Shown one piece after another: positions 56,263-64,000 of a stretch of DNA of 64,000 bases. Each line of letters begins with the position of its first letter. Within the stretch, counting starts at the first letter, position 1. Position numbers and translations under genes: made by a program. This DNA is from Thauera propionica (GTDB lineage Bacteria > Pseudomonadota > Gammaproteobacteria > Burkholderiales > Rhodocyclaceae), in contig NZ_NOIH01000002.1 of NCBI RefSeq assembly GCF_002245655.1, positions 145,174-209,173 of the forward strand, given 5' to 3'. Under the pieces are notes generated by a model. That model was not told the origin of the DNA and ran no database searches. It saw only the letters and a program-made list of their open reading frames with translations.

Positions 56263-58814
56263 CCCAGGGCCATGAAGGCCGGCCAGGCCAAGGGCACGCT
56301 GAAGTGGAAGCCTTGGGCCACATCGCAGCCCTGCTCGCGCAGCACCTTGAGGTGATCTTCGCTCTCGACGCCTTCGGCCACGACGCGCAAGCCCAGGCTG
56401 TGCCCAAGCGAGATGATGGCCGCCACCAGCGCAGCATCGCGTGTGTTGCGGTCAATGCCGCGCACGAACAGGCGGTCGATCTTGAGTTCCTCGATCGGGA
56501 AGCGCTTCAGGTAGGCCAGCGACGAATACCCGGTACCGAAGTCGTCGAGCGCCAGATTGACCCCCAGCGCCCGCAGCCGGTGCATGCGCACGATCGACGA
56601 ATCGACGTCGTCCATCAGCATGGTCTCGGTCACCTCGAGCGTCAGCAGCGCCGGCGGCATGCCGGTCTCCTGCAGCACGCGGTCCACGACATCGACGAAG
56701 GCGTCGTCGCGGAACTGGCGGGCCGAAATGTTCACCATCATGCGCAGCTCGCCACGACCCGCCTCGCGCCACGCGCGGTGATGCTCGCAGGCATTGCGCA
56801 GCACCCATTCGCCGATCGGCACGATGAGCCCGGTTTCCTCGGCCAGCGGAATGAAGTCCGCCGGCGACACCAGGTCGAGCTCGGGGTGGCACCAGCGCAG
56901 CAAGGCCTCGGCGGCGACGACCGTGCCGGTCTCCAGATCGATCAGCGGCTGGAAATGCAGCAGCAGCTCGTCGCGCTTGAGCGCACCATGCAGCGCGGTC
57001 TCCAGCGCCAGATGCTCGAGCGAGCGGGCGTTCATCGCCGGCTGGTAGAGCTGGTAGCTGTTGCGCCCGTCTTCCTTGGCGCGGTACATCGCCACGTCCG
57101 CGTTCTTGATCAGCGTGGTCGCGTTCTTCGAGTCATCGGGGCAGATGCTGATGCCGATGCTGGTCGTCACCACCAGCTCGCGACCGTCGATGACCACCGG
57201 CCGGCGCAACGCCTCGACGATGCGGCGCGCGGTCACCACCGCGTCCTCGGGCCCGTCGAGGTTGCACAGCACGATCAGGAACTCGTCGCCACCCATGCGC
57301 GCGACGGTGTCGTCCTCGCGCAGGCAGGCGCGCAAGCGCTTCGACACTTCGATCAGCAGGTGGTCGCCAATCTCGTGGCCGAGGCTGTCGTTGATGCGCT
57401 TGAAGCGGTCGAGATCGACAAACATCACCGCCAGCCGCTTGCCCGAGCGCGATGCATGCGCCAGCTCGACCGCCAGGCGGTCTTCGAGCAGGCGGCGGTT
57501 GGGCAGGCCGGTCAGCGGGTCGTAATAGGCAAGGTCGCGGATGCGCGCCTCGGTTTCCTTCAGCGGGCTGATGTCGGTAAACAGCGCCGCATAGTGGGTC
57601 AGCGTACCGTCGTTGTCGGTGATCGCCGCGATGTGCAGCAGCGCGGGATAGATCTCACCCGATTTGCGCCGGTTCCAGATCTCGCTCTCCCACTGCCCCT
57701 CGGCCTTGAGCCGTTCCCACATGCGGGCATAGAAGGCGCCGTCATGGCGCCCCGAGGACAGCATCGAGGGGCGTTTGCCGACGACTTCCTCGGCGCTGTA
57801 GCCGGTGAGGCGGCAGAAGGCGGGATTCACCGACACGATGCGTGATTCGGCATCGGTCACCATGACGCCTTCGAGCGAATTCTCGATCACCTTCTCGGCC
57901 AGACGCAGGCTGCGCTGCGACGAGTGCAGCGCCTGGTCGCGCGCCTGCAGCGCGTGCTGCAGCTCGTGCAGGTAGGCCAGCTCCATGCCGCCGATGATGT
58001 CACCGAAGCTGATCAGGTCGGCCAGGGTGCCGTCCTCCCGCAGCACGCCGATGTGGCGGAAGCGACGCTCGGCGAGCAGCGTGCGCACGCGGTAGAGGCT
58101 GTCGTGCTCCTGCACTGTCAGCAAGGGCCGGTTCGCGACCGCGTAGAGTGGCTGCTCGGCCTCGCACTGCGCCACCATGCGCGTGACGTCGCGCTCGGTG
58201 AGGATGCCGTAGCGGCCCAACGGATCCTCGGCTGCCTCGGGTCCGAAATCGACCACGATGGCGTCGGTCGCATGCTCACGCATGCAGCGCGTGGCCTCGC
58301 CGAGCAGGGCGTCCGCCGGCAGGGTGCGCAGCCCGCCCTTGACCAAGGACTCCACCTTGCGCAGGCGCAGGTAGTGCTCGACCCCCTGGTTGAGCACGAC
58401 ATCGGATTGCGAGACGATGCCGCAGGGTCGACCCTGATCATTCTCGACCAGGTAGTGGCGCACATGCTCCTCGCGGAAGCGCAGCGCGAGTTCATGCAGA
58501 CCGATCGTTGCCGACACGGTGCGCACCGGCGTGCTCATCACGCTGCGAATCGGCCGCGAGAATGCGCGCACATCACGGAAGTCGATGGCGAGCGCATCGC
58601 GTTCGGTCCAGATGCCCACCACATCGTCGTCATCGACGACGACGATGGAGCTGACGCGACGCTCGCTCATCAGGCGTGCCGCCTCGAACACGGGCAGTTC
58701 GGGCGAGCACTCGAGCAGGTCGGCACGGGCAATCGCGCCCACGCAAACAGCATCGTTCGCCGCGAGATGCAGGGAATCGTCAAGGACGCGGCGCAGGCAA
58801 TCTTGTTGGGACAT
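56259..58814 (-). CDS. CBS-CBS-PAS-GGDEF-EAL c-di-GMP protein
   Basis: 851 residues from an ATG at 58814 (MSQQDCLRRVLDDSL); a longer frame to 58910 is less likely. Residues ~15-300 hold four CBS motifs (two Bateman modules), each with the SSIVVVDDDDVVGIWTERD-type strand. A PAS domain follows (~325-450), with VMVTDAESRIVSVNPAFCRLTGYS. The GGDEF motif is intact (MGGDEF, ~507-512) and the EAL motif is intact (EALLRW, ~636-641), with DDFGTGYSSL and EGVES. It could make or degrade c-di-GMP, with nucleotide sensing by CBS and redox/ligand sensing by PAS. It is probably cytoplasmic. Confidence 0.92.
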   Translation of the reverse strand: MSQQDCLRRVLDDSLHLAANDAVCVGAIARADLLECSPELPVFEAARLMSERRVSSIVVVDDDDVVGIWTERDALAIDFRDVRAFSRPIRSVMSTPVRTVSATIGLHELALRFREEHVRHYLVENDQGRPCGIVSQSDVVLNQGVEHYLRLRKVESLVKGGLRTLPADALLGEATRCMREHATDAIVVDFGPEAAEDPLGRYGILTERDVTRMVAQCEAEQPLYAVANRPLLTVQEHDSLYRVRTLLAERRFRHIGVLREDGTLADLISFGDIIGGMELAYLHELQHALQARDQALHSSQRSLRLAEKVIENSLEGVMVTDAESRIVSVNPAFCRLTGYSAEEVVGKRPSMLSSGRHDGAFYARMWERLKAEGQWESEIWNRRKSGEIYPALLHIAAITDNDGTLTHYAALFTDISPLKETEARIRDLAYYDPLTGLPNRRLLEDRLAVELAHASRSGKRLAVMFVDLDRFKRINDSLGHEIGDHLLIEVSKRLRACLREDDTVARMGGDEFLIVLCNLDGPEDAVVTARRIVEALRRPVVIDGRELVVTTSIGISICPDDSKNATTLIKNADVAMYRAKEDGRNSYQLYQPAMNARSLEHLALETALHGALKRDELLLHFQPLIDLETGTVVAAEALLRWCHPELDLVSPADFIPLAEETGLIVPIGEWVLRNACEHHRAWREAGRGELRMMVNISARQFRDDAFVDVVDRVLQETGMPPALLTLEVTETMLMDDVDSSIVRMHRLRALGVNLALDDFGTGYSSLAYLKRFPIEELKIDRLFVRGIDRNTRDAALVAAIISLGHSLGLRVVAEGVESEDHLKVLREQGCDVAQGFHFSVPLAWPAFMALG

Positions 58815-59028
58815 CGGCAAAGGACCCGACTTGCACCGACACGGTACGAGGCAGGCCGAAAAAACGGCGATTTGCGATTGTCGCACCCAAAGCGGGGAAT
58901 GAGCGCCCACTATTCAACACTTGGCCGTCATTCGTCGCGGCGAAGCGGGCATGCCGCGACCTGCCGCCCGCTTGCGTCGAGGCCGTCCTGGGGACACCAT
59001 GCAGGCTATTTCGCGCGGAATTCAAACG

Positions 59029-59232
59029 ATGCAGACCACCACCCTGACGATCGACGGCATGCGCGACGAGCAATGCCTGCGCCTGGTCACCAACGCCATA
59101 CAGGACCTACCGGGCATCAGCTATCTCGAGATCTCGCTCGAAACCGGACAGGCAACGATCGAGCACGGCGCCTTCGTCTCCTCGGCCGACATCTACCAGG
59201 CCGTCGAGGACGCGGGGTTCAGCGCGCGCTGA
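59029..59232 (+). CDS. HMA-like small protein lacking the CxxC metal site
   Basis: 67 residues from an ATG at 59029; another ATG at 58999 would add ten residues. The ferredoxin-like HMA fold is recognisable from LTIDGMRDEQCLRLV and ISLETGQATIEHG. The usual GMxCxxC metal motif reads GMRDEQC, so the first Cys is Asp and copper binding as in CopZ is unlikely in the usual form. The role is unknown. It stands between a GGDEF-EAL gene (divergent) and an exonuclease gene. Confidence 0.65.
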   Translation: MQTTTLTIDGMRDEQCLRLVTNAIQDLPGISYLEISLETGQATIEHGAFVSSADIYQAVEDAGFSAR

Positions 59233-59293
59233 CGTTCACGACGAGCCTCAGAGCGCCGGAAACCTTCCGCGTCGTGGCCCAGTCTATTGCCGC

Positions 59294-60727
59294 GTGTCTT
59301 CAGCAAGCGTGCCCCCCCTCCTTCGCGCCGCTCCCGGCGGCCTCGCCTTCGTCGATATCGAGACCAACGGCGGCCCCGCGCAGCTTGAATCGATCACCGA
59401 GATCGGCATCGTCCAGGTCGACGAGGACGGCGTGCGCGAGTGGTCCACGCTGGTCCGTCCGGCATCGGGCATCCCGGATTACATCCAGCGCCTGACCGGC
59501 ATCGACAACGACATGGTGGCCGACGCCCCCCGGTTCGCGGAGATCGCGGACGAGGTTTTCGATCGTCTGGACGGCCGGCTCTTCATCGCCCACAACGCGC
59601 GCTTCGACCACGGTCACCTGCGCGCGGCCTTTCGCCGCGCCGGGCTCGACATCCGGCCGCAGGTACTGTGCACGGTCAAGCTGTCGCGGCGGCTGTTCCC
59701 TGAGCATCGCCATCACGGGCTGGACCACCTCATCACGCGCCACGGGCTGGTTGTCAGTGACCGCCACCGTGCGCTGGGCGACGCCACACTGCTGTGGCAG
59801 TTCTGGCAGAAGATCCACGATCGTTTCGCGCCCGGCCACATCGAACAGCAGGTGCGCGAGCTCATCGGCCATCCGAGCCTGCCGCCGCACCTGGACGCCG
59901 AGCAACTTGCCGGCCTGCCCGACGCCCCGGGCGTCTATCTCTTCTACGGCGAGCGCGATGGCCAGGCCAGCCTGCCGCTCTACGTCGGCAAGAGCACGCG
60001 CCTGCGCAGCCGAGTGCTGTCGCACTTTGCCGCGGACCACCAGAGCGACCGCGAACTGAGCCTGAGCCAGCAGGTACGACGCATCGACTGGATCGAGACC
60101 GCTGGCGAGATCGGCGCGCTGCTGAAAGAGGCGGAGCTCATCAAACAACTCCAGCCCACCCACAACCGCCTGCTGCGACGCAACCGTGACCTTTGCACCT
60201 GGCGGCTCGCGACCGACATCGTCGGCGACTGGCGACTCGAACTCCTGCACGCGGTCGACCTCGACTTCGGCCGGCACGACGATCTTTTCGGCCTGTTCCG
60301 CAGCCGGCGCGAGGCCATCAACCGCCTGCGCGCACTCGCCCGCGACCACGCGTTGTGCCCGCCGTTGCTGGGGCTCGAAAAGCACACCGCCGGTGCGCGC
60401 TGCTTCGACTTCCAGCTCAAGCGCTGCCGAGGCGCCTGTAACGGCGGCGAGGCGCCCGCCGCACACGGCCTGCGCCTGATCGAAGCGTTGCACGGCCTGA
60501 GGCTCGAGAGCTGGTCGTGGACGGGGCCGATCGGCCTGCGCGAGGGAGCGACGCTTCACGTTGTCGACGGCTGGCGCTATCTCGGCAGTGCGCGCGAAGA
60601 AGGCGAACTGGCCGATGTGCTCGAACGCGGCCGGCCGACGTTCGACATGGACATCTACAAGATCCTGGTGAAGGCAGTGAAGCACCTGCCGGTCGTGCCG
60701 CTACCTGCACCCAAGGCCCCGGCATGA
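59294..60727 (+). CDS. DEDDh exonuclease / GIY-YIG fusion protein (DnaQ-Cho-like)
   Basis: 477 residues, with GTG at 59294 taken as start. The N-terminal 3'-5' exonuclease has FVDIETNGG, FIAHNARFDHGHLRAAF, and HRALGDATLLW, the DEDDh set. Residues ~210-300 are a GIY-YIG nuclease domain (PGVYLFYGERDG ... LPLYVGKSTRLRSRVLSHF ... RIDWIETAGEIGALLKEAELI). The C-terminal part has a Cys group (CFDFQLKRCRGAC) as in Cho/UvrC relatives. Such fusions are thought to serve in DNA repair; the substrate is unproven. No neighbouring repair genes. Confidence 0.88.
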   Translation: MSSASVPPLLRAAPGGLAFVDIETNGGPAQLESITEIGIVQVDEDGVREWSTLVRPASGIPDYIQRLTGIDNDMVADAPRFAEIADEVFDRLDGRLFIAHNARFDHGHLRAAFRRAGLDIRPQVLCTVKLSRRLFPEHRHHGLDHLITRHGLVVSDRHRALGDATLLWQFWQKIHDRFAPGHIEQQVRELIGHPSLPPHLDAEQLAGLPDAPGVYLFYGERDGQASLPLYVGKSTRLRSRVLSHFAADHQSDRELSLSQQVRRIDWIETAGEIGALLKEAELIKQLQPTHNRLLRRNRDLCTWRLATDIVGDWRLELLHAVDLDFGRHDDLFGLFRSRREAINRLRALARDHALCPPLLGLEKHTAGARCFDFQLKRCRGACNGGEAPAAHGLRLIEALHGLRLESWSWTGPIGLREGATLHVVDGWRYLGSAREEGELADVLERGRPTFDMDIYKILVKAVKHLPVVPLPAPKAPA

Positions 60728-60868
60728 GCCACTGGCAGGCGGCATGCGTGCAGAAGTTCCTTTGAGCTGGTGACTTCCGCCGCCTGCTCATCCACCCGGG
60801 ATGGGCAGTCGATGACATCCGTGGCAGCATAGTGGCTCGACTCAAGAGAAGATCCGCATCGGCCGCGC

Positions 60869-63526
60869 ATGAATCTGGATCAAAGCGTTCACCTGCAGCG
60901 GCGCATTCACCGCTTTGCCGTGATGGGTATTCTCATCACGGGCCTGCTCGTGGCGCTTGCCACCGCGATCCCGATGTATCGCCATGCGCACACGCTGGTA
61001 TCCAGCTCGCACATGGAAGGCGTGCGCGCGCAGGCGCAGGCGGTTGGCCAGTTTCTCGAGAAGGCCACTGAGCTTGCCCGACAGATTGCAAGCCGCAGTG
61101 CCGTGCGCGACAAGCTGGCCGAGTACAACCGCTGGGAAATCAGCCTGGCGGAGATGGCCCAGTTCTCGGCGCCACGCATTCGCGAGGCGCTTGACCAGGC
61201 GGGAAACATCGCCGGCATGGTCCGCTTCGATGCGGAAGGAAACCCGGTACTCGAACTCGGTATCGCGCTGCCGGACGCTGCCCAGGCTCTCGCCGGCCAG
61301 GACCCCATCGCCACCCGACGCACCGGGCCGGTCGCGACCGCCGCCGGGCCCCATCTGCTGGTCAGTGCGCCAATCCTGTCACGCGATGGCGAACGTGTCG
61401 GGACAGACGTCCTCGCCTTCGGGCTGTCGCAATTGCAGGCCCCACTGACGCGCGCGCATGGCTCGCTACCACGCACCCGGCTGCTGGTATTCAACGGCGA
61501 AAGCGGTACCACCGTAGAACTTGGGCCGAGCGGTACCGTCGTCCGTGTGTTCGACACCACCGAGTCAGCGCCAGGCTATCTGCGTCGCGCAGTCGATGGC
61601 CCGGCAGGCCAGCAGCATGTAGCACAGAACGGTCCCGACGAAATTGTGTTCTACACGGCCATCCGCGAGATGCCGGGCTGGAGCTTCGCCTACTCGATCC
61701 CGGCGACCGACTTCTACCGCCCCGTGCTGTGGCAGATCCTGCTGCCACTGTCGATGATCGCACTGCTGGTCAGTGCCGGCGCCGTGCTTACCGCACGCAC
61801 CATCCGCCCCATGGCCGAACGCGTGCTGCAGCAGGCGCGCGACCTTGCCGAGCTCGGCGAAAGTCGGCTGCTTGCCGCCAGCGTGTTCGACGCCAGCCCG
61901 CAGGCCGTCCTCATCATGGATGCTTCGCACCGCATCATCGAAGCCAATCGCGCGAGCGTGCGCATCACCGGCTATGGCCAGTCCAAACTGCACGGAAAAC
62001 CGCTGTGCGAGGCGCTGTTCCGTCCCGAAAAGCGCGCCTCATGCGACGAACTGCTGTGGCAGCGCGTCGATGCGCACAACGGCTGGCAGGGCGAGACCGA
62101 GCTCCTGCGCTGTTCCGGCGAGGTCTTTCCCGCCTGGCAGAGCGTCACCCCGGTTCGCGATGCCAGTGGCGTCATCCGCCACTATGTCTGCATGTTCACC
62201 GATATCGGCGAAAAGAAGCAGGCCGAGGAACGGATTCGCCACCTCGCGCATCACGACCCCCTCACCGACCTCCCGAACCGCACCCTGCTCACCGACCGTC
62301 TGGCGCACGGACTCGATCGCGCACGAAGGCACGGAACCTCGCTTGCCGTCCTGTTCATCGACCTCGACCGCTTCAAGTACGTCAACGACAGCCTCGGGCA
62401 TCCTGTCGGCGACGCATTGTTGAGAATTGTCGCCGAACGCTTTGCCACCGCCTTGCGCGAGGAGGACACCCTCTCTCGCATCGGCGGCGACGAATTCGTC
62501 GTGATCCTGGAAGAACTCGGTGGCGCCGACGATGCGGCCCGTGTCGCCCGGAAACTGCTCGACGCGCTGGAAACGCCATCGCGGGTGGACGGCCACGACC
62601 TCTTCATCGGCGCAAGCATCGGCATCAGCCTGTTCCCCACCGATGGCGACTCGATCGATACGCTGGTGCGCTGCGCCGACTCGGCGATGTATCGGGCAAA
62701 GGAAGTCGGGCGCAACACCTTCCAGTTCTTCACCCCCGAGCAAGCCAGTCAGAGCCGCGAACGCTTCGAACTCGAACGTGATCTGCGCCAGGCCGTCGAG
62801 CGTGGTGAGCTGCGCCTCGTCTATCAGCCGCAAGCCGACTGCGCCACCGGTCGCATTGTCGGTGTCGAGGCCCTGGTGCGCTGGCAACACCCGACTCGGG
62901 GACTCGTTCCGCCCGACCGCTTCATACCCCTCGCGGAAGAAATAGGCCTCATCAGCAAGATCGGCGCGTGGGTGCTCAACGCGGCCTGCGCGCAAGCTTA
63001 TCAGTGGGAAAAACAGGGGCGCAGTCTGCGAATCGCGGTTAACCTGTCCGGTCAGCAGATCTCGCGCGACGGTCTGGTCGAGCTCGTGCGCGAGGTACTC
63101 GGGACAACAGGACTGTCGCCCACGCAGCTTGAGCTCGAGATCACCGAAGGCCACCTCCTGCAACGCGTCGAACAGTGCATCGCCACCTTGCGTGATCTGA
63201 AATCGCTCGGCGTAACACTGGCGATCGACGACTTCGGCACTGGCTACTCCTCGCTCAGCTACTTGAAGAAGCTGCCCGTCGACCGCCTCAAGATCGACCG
63301 CAGCTTCGTCGAGGGCATCCCCGACGACCGCGACGACGTCGCCATCGTCGCCACCATCCTGTCCATGGCCCGCAACCTGGGTCTCGATGTCATCGCCGAA
63401 GGCGTGGAGAACGAGACTCAACTCACCCACCTTCGCGGTGCCCGCTGCGCCGAATATCAGGGCTACCTCCTCAGTCGCCCTGTGTCACCAGCCGAACTCG
63501 AAGCACTGCTGGACGCCACAACCTGA
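60869..63526 (+). CDS. Membrane sensor GGDEF-EAL c-di-GMP protein
   Basis: 885 residues. Two membrane helices (~18-36 and 286-308) flank a ~250-residue periplasmic sensor of the Cache type. A PAS domain lies at ~335-440 (VFDASPQAVLIMDASHRIIEANRA). The GGDEF domain (~450-615) has IGGDEF at ~538-543 and the EAL domain (~630-880) has VEALVRW at ~667-669, DDFGTGYSSLSYLKK and EGVEN. Both active motifs look intact, so synthesis and hydrolysis of c-di-GMP are both possible, set by the periplasmic signal. The ligand is unknown. Confidence 0.93.
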   Translation: MNLDQSVHLQRRIHRFAVMGILITGLLVALATAIPMYRHAHTLVSSSHMEGVRAQAQAVGQFLEKATELARQIASRSAVRDKLAEYNRWEISLAEMAQFSAPRIREALDQAGNIAGMVRFDAEGNPVLELGIALPDAAQALAGQDPIATRRTGPVATAAGPHLLVSAPILSRDGERVGTDVLAFGLSQLQAPLTRAHGSLPRTRLLVFNGESGTTVELGPSGTVVRVFDTTESAPGYLRRAVDGPAGQQHVAQNGPDEIVFYTAIREMPGWSFAYSIPATDFYRPVLWQILLPLSMIALLVSAGAVLTARTIRPMAERVLQQARDLAELGESRLLAASVFDASPQAVLIMDASHRIIEANRASVRITGYGQSKLHGKPLCEALFRPEKRASCDELLWQRVDAHNGWQGETELLRCSGEVFPAWQSVTPVRDASGVIRHYVCMFTDIGEKKQAEERIRHLAHHDPLTDLPNRTLLTDRLAHGLDRARRHGTSLAVLFIDLDRFKYVNDSLGHPVGDALLRIVAERFATALREEDTLSRIGGDEFVVILEELGGADDAARVARKLLDALETPSRVDGHDLFIGASIGISLFPTDGDSIDTLVRCADSAMYRAKEVGRNTFQFFTPEQASQSRERFELERDLRQAVERGELRLVYQPQADCATGRIVGVEALVRWQHPTRGLVPPDRFIPLAEEIGLISKIGAWVLNAACAQAYQWEKQGRSLRIAVNLSGQQISRDGLVELVREVLGTTGLSPTQLELEITEGHLLQRVEQCIATLRDLKSLGVTLAIDDFGTGYSSLSYLKKLPVDRLKIDRSFVEGIPDDRDDVAIVATILSMARNLGLDVIAEGVENETQLTHLRGARCAEYQGYLLSRPVSPAELEALLDATT

Positions 63527-63769
63527 ACATCGCAGCAGACACCCCGCGACATTGAATGGCTGAAAGTCAGTGCTTCTGGCTGAGGCAAGTGGCGTCTGTA
63601 CGCCGCACAGCACCCGCCATCCCCACAAGACAGCGGGCACGACGCTTGGGACCACCCGTCTGCCTGCTCCGCAAGAGTGAAATTCCGGGCCTTTGCTAAC
63701 CAAGCGTTGGTACTAAGGACGGGGGCAGGTCAGGGGTAAGCGCCCGGCGAACCCGTCTTGCCGTTTCGC

Positions 63770-63997
63770 TCAGACGCTGACGGCTGGCTGCCAGCGATGC
63801 GGCAGCAGTTCGCCAATCCTGCTGTAGGGCTGGCTCGGCAGTCTTTCGAGCACATCCTTCAGGTACGCGAAGGGCTCGTGGCCATTCAGTCGCGCGGACT
63901 GGATCAGGCTCATGACGGCAGCCGCGCGCTGGCCCGCCCGCAGGCTACCCGCGAAGAGCCAGTTCTTGCGCTTATGCCAACCTTTGCATAAGCGCAA
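63770..63997 (-). pseudogene. C-terminal fragment of an IS66-type transposase (TnpC)
   Basis: About 70 residues remain: KRKNWLFAGSLRAGQRAA, VMSLIQSARLNGHEPFAYLKDVLERL and GELLPHRW are the typical end of IS66 TnpC. The reading frame is closed by TAA at 63998-64000, just upstream of the homology, so the N-terminal parts of the transposase are lost. The residues before KNW (near HK) do not match IS66, so the break is at about 63975-63990, within a 12-bp inverted repeat. Confidence 0.8.
63966..63997. repeat. Perfect 12-bp inverted repeat at the transposase break
   Basis: TTGCGCTTATGC (63966-63977) and GCATAAGCGCAA (63986-63997) with an eight-base loop CAACCTTT. It may be a recombination site or the end of a second insertion. 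Confidence 0.6.
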
Positions 63998-64000
63998 TTA

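Larger units (their letters stand above)
63736..64000 (-). mobile_element. Remnant of an IS66-family element (right side of window)
   Basis: The sequence from GTAAGCGCCC at 63736 looks like an IS66-type terminal repeat, followed by the C-terminus of a transposase. The interior of the element is cut off near 63985, where a stop appears. The other end is not in the window. Confidence 0.6.

Noticed and set aside
63500..63735. Gene between the last GGDEF-EAL gene and the IS66 remnant
   Set aside because: Only short frames without domains; only a weak ACCAA-GCG-TTGGT repeat is seen at about 63700.

Overview
The window is GC-rich, gene-dense chromosomal DNA of a betaproteobacterium, most likely a Rhodocyclales member close to Thauera/Azoarcus. 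This is inferred from the kinds of proteins and the gene order (ribE-ribBA-ribH-nusB, a hypA-B-F-C-D-E block with a short HypF, many c-di-GMP proteins). No rRNA, tRNA or CRISPR array was recognised. 57 protein-coding genes and one transposase remnant are called.

Left part (1-20.7 kb). A circularly permuted ATP-grasp/alpha-E protein (cut by the window edge) and a transglutaminase/DUF2126 protein form a leftward pair. A VanZ protein, a small thioredoxin-like ferredoxin and an alpha/beta hydrolase run rightward. A leftward signalling operon holds two HD-GYP proteins and a hybrid histidine kinase. Then come GST, cutA and dsbD, the riboflavin operon ribE-ribBA-ribH with nusB, and two leftward lipoproteins.

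Middle (20.8-41.8 kb). hypABFCDE encodes NiFe-hydrogenase maturation. HypF is reduced to its C-terminal Kae1-like part, and a HupK-like protein lies 7.5 kb further on. No hydrogenase structural gene is present. Around these lie a WxxGxW lipoprotein with an Arg/Asp tail, a polar amino-acid ABC transporter, a LysR/isochorismatase divergon, an rhlE-type helicase with a probable long leader, an HU gene, a flavin reductase, mutY, a Lon-N protein, ubiX, and a branched-chain-type ABC permease pair plus binding protein without ATPases. A nitronate monooxygenase gene with a palindromic operator candidate closes this part.

Right part (41.9-64 kb). A 721-residue uncharacterised membrane protein carries EF-hand-like loops and a four-cysteine cluster. 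It is followed by an MBL-fold hydrolase, gdhA (strong leader hairpin and operator-like repeat), an OmpA-like protein, a BON-LysM protein, a thioesterase and a HI0933-type flavoprotein. A gallate-dioxygenase gene with an orphan TRAP binding protein is divergent from a LysR regulator. Next are trhP/yegQ, a DsbA-family protein, EcsC, two large GGDEF-EAL proteins, a cysteine-poor HMA protein and an exonuclease/GIY-YIG fusion. The window ends in a broken IS66 element.

Overall the region is housekeeping metabolism mixed with accessory modules for hydrogen metabolism, aromatic degradation and c-di-GMP signalling. The best candidates for undescribed biology are the EF-hand/cysteine membrane protein, the ATP-grasp/transglutaminase pair, the short HypF with HupK, and several regulatory RNA or operator structures in leaders.
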